From: Bryopsis sp. KO-2023
Lineage: Eukaryota > Chlorophyta > Ulvophyceae > Bryopsidales > Bryopsidaceae
Direction: 5' to 3'
Length of the DNA: 64,000 nt
Assembly (NCBI GenBank): GCA_030272585.1
Contig: BSYQ01000005.1
Coordinates: forward strand, 1,488,001-1,552,000
Part shown: positions 57,314 to 64,000 of the stretch, in pieces
Position numbering within the stretch: position 1 is the first letter of the stretch
Layout of the letters: every line of letters begins with the position of its first letter
Translations under genes and position numbers: made by a program
The notes under the pieces: generated by a model
Told to the model about the DNA's origin: nothing
Database searches by the model: none
What the model saw: the letters and a program-made list of their open reading frames with translations, nothing else

Positions 57314-59381
57314 GTTTCGACCGCCACTCTGCTCTGGATGGTATGAACGGCGAAATTACGATTTGATGCCAAGATTTGTCTAGAACTATTTATAGTACTG
57401 ATGACTAATCCTGACGTAAGTGGAGGCGTCGTCATCACATTTCAATTTTTTCCAAACAAACATGAATTACATTGTGGAGGAGAAGCACATTTCATTTCAT
57501 TTCAACAATACATGGAAATTTGATCAAAATCATAAGCACTGTGTGGTGTGATCATTCTGTGTCAAAAGATCTTTTTGACATGGAAAGATATTGTTTTTTT
57601 ACAGTGTGGAGAAAACAAAAAAAAGCTTTGCTGAGTGGGGAAGTGCTGTTTAAAATGATCAAACTGAATGATCTGGCCAAAGAATCTCGTTTTGGGGAAT
57701 TCAAATAAACATCAAATCACATTGGGACATTCCGAAGTGTTTCAAGTGAGGTCATCAGTTCAAATCCTCGATTAGAGAGCAGTGGAAAAAAAAACCCTGA
57801 ATAAATAGGAAACAAAATAGGATAGAATAGAATAAAACAAAATAAATTGAATAAAAATAGAATAAATTTCATGAATAGCTCATTGATTGAGACTTGAAAC
57901 AGGCCACAGGTGTTACAGCCATAGCAACTTACTGGAACTATAAACAAATTTCAGATTCCAGATTCCAGATTCCAAGTGTTTCATTATTCAGGAAAAGGAT
58001 AATGCAAACCCTAGAAATGATTGATCAATGAGAATGGATGGGCAAACTGCTCGCTGTAAAAGGAAATCAATGTTCATTTTTACATGCCCTATTTTTTTTT
58101 TAAAACACACTCTTTCCATCATCGACCCACGAATCTCTATCCTCATATAATGAACATGGAAATCTTAAAACAGCCAACCATCAATTTTTTCTTTTTTTTG
58201 TTGTTTGTTTGTCCTTTCCCCCTGAAAAAAAGGGACCAAAACTATTCACCTCTTGCGTTTTTTTTTTGAAATAAAAAACTAACACTCCAGAAGTGCTATG
58301 ATAAATTAAAAACCACCAGAATATATATTTAAAAAAAAAATCAAAAGCCTGCGGTGGAAATGTTATCCGGGATTATCAAAAAAGGGGAAGGAAAAAAAAA
58401 AGTATTTGATTAAAAAAAAAAAATTCTCCTCTCTTTTTGAATTCTTTGTTTGTTTTTTCCCCTCTTTTTTTTCCCCCTAAATAAATCCTCGCCAACTTTT
58501 TGATATCCTGTTCATATCCTCAGGTTCCCCCAAACCAAGATTTTACCCCAACTTTTTTTTTTGATTCTTCAAAAAAATATTTTGGAGGTTTTCTTGTTTT
58601 GTTTTTTTTTGGTTTTTAATAAATCCACTTGCACATCTAGAATAATGGACAACCCTTTTGCAAAGGGCTCCATATTAATTAAATCGACTAATGAAATCTA
58701 ACAGAATGAAAAAGAATTAAAAAAAAAAGGGGGGCAAAAAAAAACATCGGCAATGATTCCTTGCTCCGTATAATATATATATAAATCTTTTTTTTTTTCA
58801 CCCTACTTTTTTCCTTCCTTTTCACAGAAAGATTTTTTCAACTTCTTTCCCTTTTTGTTTTTCTTTCGCTACATTTGTTCAAATTAGAAATTAGAAATAA
58901 CAGCAACGTTCCGTTTTTAAAATTTAACCAAAAAAAAAAAACGACCTAAAAACCCCCAATCCCAAACTCTCCGTGAAATCCCTCTTCATTTTTTCTGCCC
59001 CTTTTTAAAACCAATCTTGCTGAAACTTTTTTTTTGTTCAAACGAAATCCCTAACAGCTTCACAGTTCCTTTTTTTTTTTTTTCCTTTTCCTTCCTTGTC
59101 ATTGTGTCATTTCCAGATCCTTCCTATTTTCATATCGCCCGAAAATCTTCAAATCGTGTTTTATAATAAAAATTCCTTCCCCTGAAATTCACCCATTTAT
59201 CATCTCAAAAGCAATTCTAAGAGGATTCCTACCCACCATCATCAAACGACCCCTTTTCACTTTCTGGGTTTTTTTTCCTCCCTCCCCCCTGCCCTTTGGA
59301 AAAAAAAAGCAGCAAACAGAGGAACGAGAAAAAAAATCCATGAAAAGCGATTCAAAACCCTCCAAAAATTCCTGATTTCCG

Positions 59382-59418
<37 letters not shown>

Positions 59419-61996
59419 GACATACAAGATCTGAATGATGAGCTTCTTTTTTTTCCCTTTTTTGGGAGTTCGGCTTTCTTCTAGTGTCCTTTGCTACGAT
59501 TCTCGACTGTGGGTTTTTTTACGATTCTCAACTGTGGGTTTTTTACCGTCTATTTCCCCCCCCCACTCAGGATTTTCCTGTATCCAAGAACGCCTCTTTC
59601 CACATTCCATTTCTCAAGTTGAATATATCGTCCCTAATGCCAGAAAATTAATGGCCTTACTACGAATTTCACCACCTTTTTTTTAATGTCCAAAACTTGA
59701 TCAGGAAGCAATAATAACTCCAGCAGCAAAAAAAAATCCATGAATTCATTTTTTGGACTGAAGGCGCACACGCACTGAATCCTTTTTTTTTTTTTTCACT
59801 CTGATATGAAGTGAAAACCTAAATTTTTACTGTAAAAGGGAGGATTTGATTATAGCTTGGGCTATAAATCTTCCTTGGTGATCATTCTCAGGCAGGGGCA
59901 TTTTTTTTTCCACCATGAAATGGACAAAAAAACAAAGAAAACGATATCATGCAATTGGCAAATTTTCTTTTTCATATTCAAAACCGAATACAAATTTTAG
60001 CAAGGACGATAATCCATTGAACGAAGCCTCTGAACCTTTTTTTTTGAAAAAATAAAAAAACAAGCACAATACTCTCTTCCTAGCCCTTTCCCCCTCTTCT
60101 TTTCTTTTTTTCGGAGCGAAACCAAGAAAATATTGTTTTCATTTTCTTCATTTCTCATAAAGGGCATCCGTCCAAAATTCCTTTCCAAGGAGAGCTTGTT
60201 CTTCAATTTTTTTTTTCTTTTCCAGAATATTATCGTGGATTTTTCACTCCAGCTAGAGGCATCCAGTCCATCCTTCATGACTAAAGGCAGAAAATATATA
60301 TGTACGTACATATATATTTTTAACAACCAATCCACACTCTCTTCCCCACAAAAAAAGAAAGAAATAAAAGGAAAAAAATTGAAAGAAAGAAAATTTCACA
60401 ATCTCACGAAAAGAACATTTTTTTTTATTTTTTTTGGGATATGCACAACACCACATTTCTTTTTTTTTTTCTTTTTTTTCCCTTCTTTCTAGGGGGTAAA
60501 GTCCCTATCGACGTCCACACAGACAAGGTTTTTTTCATATATTTCAAAAACCCGTTCTTTTTTTCCCTCCAACAACAGGAAAAAATATAAATCAAATAGC
60601 AAAAGACATAGAACCAAGAACTAATCCGAAAAAAGCAAAAGTAAAAATAAAGCATCCATCAGTGAAAATATATCTCCACCATTCTCAGAATTTTATCTCT
60701 GCTTGACACAAGCTTGAAAAAACAAAAAAAAAACGAGAATTGAAAAGCCGACCCTCGAAATTCTCTTTCAATATCTTGCACACCAATATATTTTTTGAGA
60801 GAGATTTGATCTCTTTTTTTTTTTGCCCTACTTCACTTTAAAACACAAAACACGCAGAACCCCTCTTTTTTTTTGTGGATAAAATCCTCAAGATCTGGAA
60901 AATGGATTATATAGAAGCAGAAATGTTTTTTAAAACATAAAAAAAAGGAAAGAAAAAAAAAAACATCGTCTCTACTTTTGTCTTCCCTAAAAAGCACCAT
61001 TTCTTTTTTTTTCCCTTTATGATTATTCGATCTCTCCCTGTCTCACGAAAATTGTACAAACTAAAAAAAAGAAAAAGAAAAAAACAGCCCAATGTTGAAA
61101 TCCCTTTTTTTTTTCAGATTGAAACCTCCCCATTTAACCCCCCCCCTTCCCTTTGTTGAGGGGGAGAGGGGGTGGGGGGGGTTGAGTAATACAAAAAGTA
61201 AAAATCCATGATTTCAGATTTTGCATCCCTATCCAAATCCTGAAATTTTGAAAACAGAGATACTCTTTCTTTTTTTCCAGGTCTTTTTTCCCCCCTTTTT
61301 TTTCCAAAAACATCTAAATTAAAAAAAAACGACAAAAGAAATAAAATCAACATCGAACGACAAGACATGACGTGAATTAACGTAGTATATATAGAGAAAA
61401 AAAAACCAACCCTAAGTTTAAAAACCAACCCTAAGTTTAAAAAACCTGCATTATATGTATGTGGATAACTCCTATATCCATATATATATAAATCAACCCA
61501 TTATTCCGACAACCATCGTCTTGGTCTAAATAATATATATAATACGTCAACAAGATCTGTCTTTTTCTTTTTTTTTCTTTTTTTTTTTAAATCATAGAAA
61601 TTTGTCTCCTCTTTTTTTAACTGGCATTGCCATTGATTTGTTATTCTACATTATAATTATATAACTGATTGCATCATCTGTTCTGTGACTTTTCTCTCTC
61701 CTGTATCGTTTTCTCAACCCTTTTTTTTCCAAACATACAGGTCAATTTTTTGAAAATATCCAGATTCAAAAGCAGCCATATTTTGATGGCAGGAGATGTG
61801 CATTTGCCGCCAAAACAAAGCTGTCACTGCAAAAAAACAAACAAGAAAGACATATGTATATATATTTATAAATATGACAAAATTGATATCCAGCATTTTA
61901 GTCATTTAATCCAAGCTAAATAAATACTATGTTTTGAATGTTAAGATCCAGAAAATAAGGATATGTATTAAAAACAGTAACCATGTTCGAAATTTC
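57314..61996. other. Gene-free AT-rich region
   Basis: About 4.7 kb of poly-A/poly-T-rich DNA with no protein-like frame. Landmarks: three AGATTCC units near 57952-57972, a run of 35 C at 59382-59416, and a 20-bp direct repeat around 61407-61444. A possible last exon of the KH gene (about 61763-61826, minus) is mentioned under that gene. Confidence 0.6.
59382..59416 (+). repeat. Run of 35 cytosines
   Basis: Uninterrupted C35 (G35 on the other strand), the longest homopolymer in the window. It could form G-quadruplex or i-motif structures; its exact length may be uncertain in an assembly. Confidence 0.9.
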
Positions 61997-63616
61997 TTAC
62001 TTTCCATCCTTTGAAATTTTCAATCCAGCAGCATAGGGCACAATGCTCCTGGGTGGTGGCTGATAGCAGAAATCAACTCCATATATGTTTTGCTTACGTT
62101 CAACCTGGTGCCCTGCAAACATAGACCATCCAAAATCAGTCACACAATAAAAAATACAGTCCATTTCTTGCTTATGTTGCATATGTTGGAAAAAAAAAAC
62201 AATTATTATTATTATTATTTTGCATTCCAACAGGTTCCATTTTTCTTTTAAAAGAAGCAACTACAATATGCTCAGGTTTCAATTGACACATTTTTAACAT
62301 CTCAATCTACATTTCAACGCTTTTTTTTTGTCTTCAGTTTGGCGAAAAGTGAAACAAACATACCACTGAATTGGCCTTCTGCCAGCTGCTTGTAGCGAGT
62401 CACAGCAGCACAGATGATTTGAAGGGCTGTCACGACAGACGGAATTGGACCCTACCAAAACCCCAAGGCAAAAAGAAATTTAAGAAAATCATTATAATAC
62501 AAAAAAAGTCCACATATATCAAGCCGAAAAAAGCTTTTTTGCTTTCAAGGTCGTATTTTTTTCCCATCCTGCATCGAGCAAGTGGGGAAAAAGATACAAA
62601 AATGAAAAAAAAAATAAAAAAATAAATAAAACACAGCCTTTTGTTGATACTGAACGGACAGCTCACCTCGATGTAGAACAACCTAGATTTCTTGTTTTCG
62701 ACAACTTCAGTGTAGGAATAGATAGAAGCACCAGTTTTGGAAATCAGACTTCTGACGCTTTCACCAGATGGCCCTGATATGAAACGAAAAAAATAAAAAT
62801 AAAAATTCAGTTCAGAAGTAGCCCTTGGAAAAAAAATGTTTTAGAAAAAAATTATTAAAAAAAATGTATAGAAAATCTGAAAACACACATATGAATTAGT
62901 CAGCATTTGAAAGTGCAAATTTTCCTCCCCGTCTGACTCACCAATAACAAACCCAGCAACAAGAAGGGTCAGCTGCACTAGGATGGCACTGCATCACCAA
63001 TGGAAGGAAAAAACACACCATCAGTGGCAAAACAAAATTTCAACTTTAGCTGTCTTCCCTGACAGACATATATATATATATATGTGTGTGCAACAGATCG
63101 ATTCGATCGAAGCAGCAATGCAATCATGGGAAAAGAGAAAAAAAGAAAAAGCAGATGCCTTGAGAATTAGCTTGTACCTTTCATTCACCACCATGGTGGC
63201 AATAATTCCTTGGTGAACATCCTCTGTCCCTTCGCCGCTTTTTCTTGGGCCTGTCAGGCAAAAAAACAACAAAATTTAATGTCCATTGTACTGCACTGTA
63301 CTGTATTGTACTGTACTGCCTGCTGTGCGATTTTTCTGGTCAAAACGTGACGATGATGGGGGTAGGCGGGTGGAAAGTCTTGTCATGAATTACCACTGGG
63401 CATGATGAATTTTAAGATCTCGCCGTTGAGCGCTGGGGAGCCGCCTCCAAACGCCGATTTGCCCGCCGCCGCGGAGGGGGGCACGGGCAAATGAACGATA
63501 TTCTGGGTGGGCTGTACGCCAATTCTGCCGAGGCCTAGGCTATGGAATTTCGCAGCATCCCCGGCAAGGCCACCCCTACGCAACGGAAACAACAAACGAC
63601 GGTGTTCCATGATCAT
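61997..63616 (-). CDS. Single KH-domain RNA-binding protein
   Basis: Exons 63616-63394, 63250-63178, 62988-62942, 62773-62667, 62451-62364, 62112-61997, phases agree, 217 aa. The KH type I domain spans exons 2-5: IATMVVNESAILV, GFVIGPSGESVRSLISKTGA (GxxG loop is GPSG), then VENKKSRLFYIEG and ALQIICAAVTRYKQL. The N-terminus is basic and Gly/Ala-rich. It ends LKISKDGK with a TAA. That AAG-TAA also forms a good GTAAGA donor, so an alternative last exon near 61826-61763 is possible. KH proteins bind single-stranded RNA in splicing, stability or translation control. An upstream in-frame Met pair (63616, 63610) makes the start slightly uncertain. Confidence 0.85.
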
Positions 63617-63672
63617 GTCAAATTCCGCCGCCTCTTAAGAGGCCCAACAGAGAAAGATCAAAGCGCGAACAC

Positions 63673-63843
63673 TCACGTCTTTTTCTGGCTGGCATGACCG
63701 ATGCCAGCCAGTCCCACTCCAGTCGCCGCCACGAGGCAATTGTGGTATGCGCGATTTTCAACGCCCGCTCCCGAAAATCGAGGGGTGCCCAGCCCAACGA
63801 AGGATGGAACATTCTGCGTTTCGGTCAAGACGCCAACGCCAAC
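63673..63843 (-). CDS. 3' end of an unidentified gene
   Basis: The last exon begins after CCGCAG at 63844 and runs to a TGA at 63673 (56 aa). It encodes VGVGVLTETQNVPSF, a Gly-rich FVGLGTPRFSGAG, and a hydrophobic CLVAATGVGLAGIG before a KK tail. It may be a small membrane or organelle protein. Upstream coding sequence (63.9-64.0 kb, Arg/Ala-rich) probably continues beyond the window, but its splice to this exon is unclear. The 3' end lies only 56 bp from the KH gene start, on the same strand. Confidence 0.45.
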   Translation of the reverse strand, partial: VGVGVLTETQNVPSFVGLGTPRFSGAGVENRAYHNCLVAATGVGLAGIGHASQKKT

Positions 63844-64000
63844 CTGCGGATCGAAAACATGGTCAGTCAACCATCAAATCCAGCCAAAATTCATCCCCAA
63901 CAAGGTCGCCGCCGAGCGCTCGACAGCACCCTTGTCGGAGCAGCCCGCTGGGGGCTTCCCCAGCGTCCTGACGTGACGTGACGCACCCAGTACGGGCCAA

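Noticed and set aside
63394-63843. Joining the 63673-63843 exon to the KH gene as one transcript
   Set aside because: The GTGAGT donor there is phase 2 and no acceptor before the KH start gives a matching phase without a stop; the frame also ends in its own TGA.

Overview
The window is nuclear DNA of a eukaryote, most likely a single-celled alga or related protist. Genes are broken by many GT-AG introns, intergenic DNA is AT-rich with long homopolymer runs, and I see no bacterial operons, rRNA or CRISPR. A phytyl-ester-synthase-type protein and an SnRK2-like kinase suggest a plastid-bearing lineage. A chlorarachniophyte or another secondary alga would fit, but the sequence alone does not settle this. 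I built exon models by hand by matching splice sites and reading phase. The phases close exactly for every multi-exon gene given an exon list here except where noted.

Left part (1-25.6 kb): the 3' part of a hydrolase/acyltransferase gene (+), an SDR oxidoreductase (+), an SnRK2-like kinase (+), a second closely related SDR (-), a 15-exon secreted beta-helix plus multi-TM protein (-), and an SRSF1-like splicing factor (+).

Middle (26.9-37.4 kb): a stack of nested mobile elements. A compact minus-strand LTR retrotransposon (LTR 164 bp, target duplication TTATT) carries a 1305-bp palindromic hAT-like element inside one LTR (target duplication ATCAAAAT). It also carries a complete Ty3/gypsy chromovirus (identical 212-bp LTRs, target duplication TTTCC) inside its own ORF. 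The stack lies 178 bp upstream of a drug/metabolite-type transporter gene (+).

39.9-44.1 kb: a 450-bp unit in three tandem copies ends just upstream of a third SDR gene (+). The third copy is split by a 1.7-kb fragment carrying a tyrosine-recombinase remnant.

Right part (44-64 kb), all minus strand: a small unknown secreted protein, a LINE tail fragment, a membrane-anchored kinase, an unknown gene, a 177-aa secreted protein, URM1 (ubiquitin-like sulfur carrier) in five exons, a 4.7-kb gene-free AT-rich stretch, a KH-domain RNA-binding protein, and the end of another gene. The genes do not form one pathway. The three SDR genes share an intron at codon 120 and form one local duplicated family.
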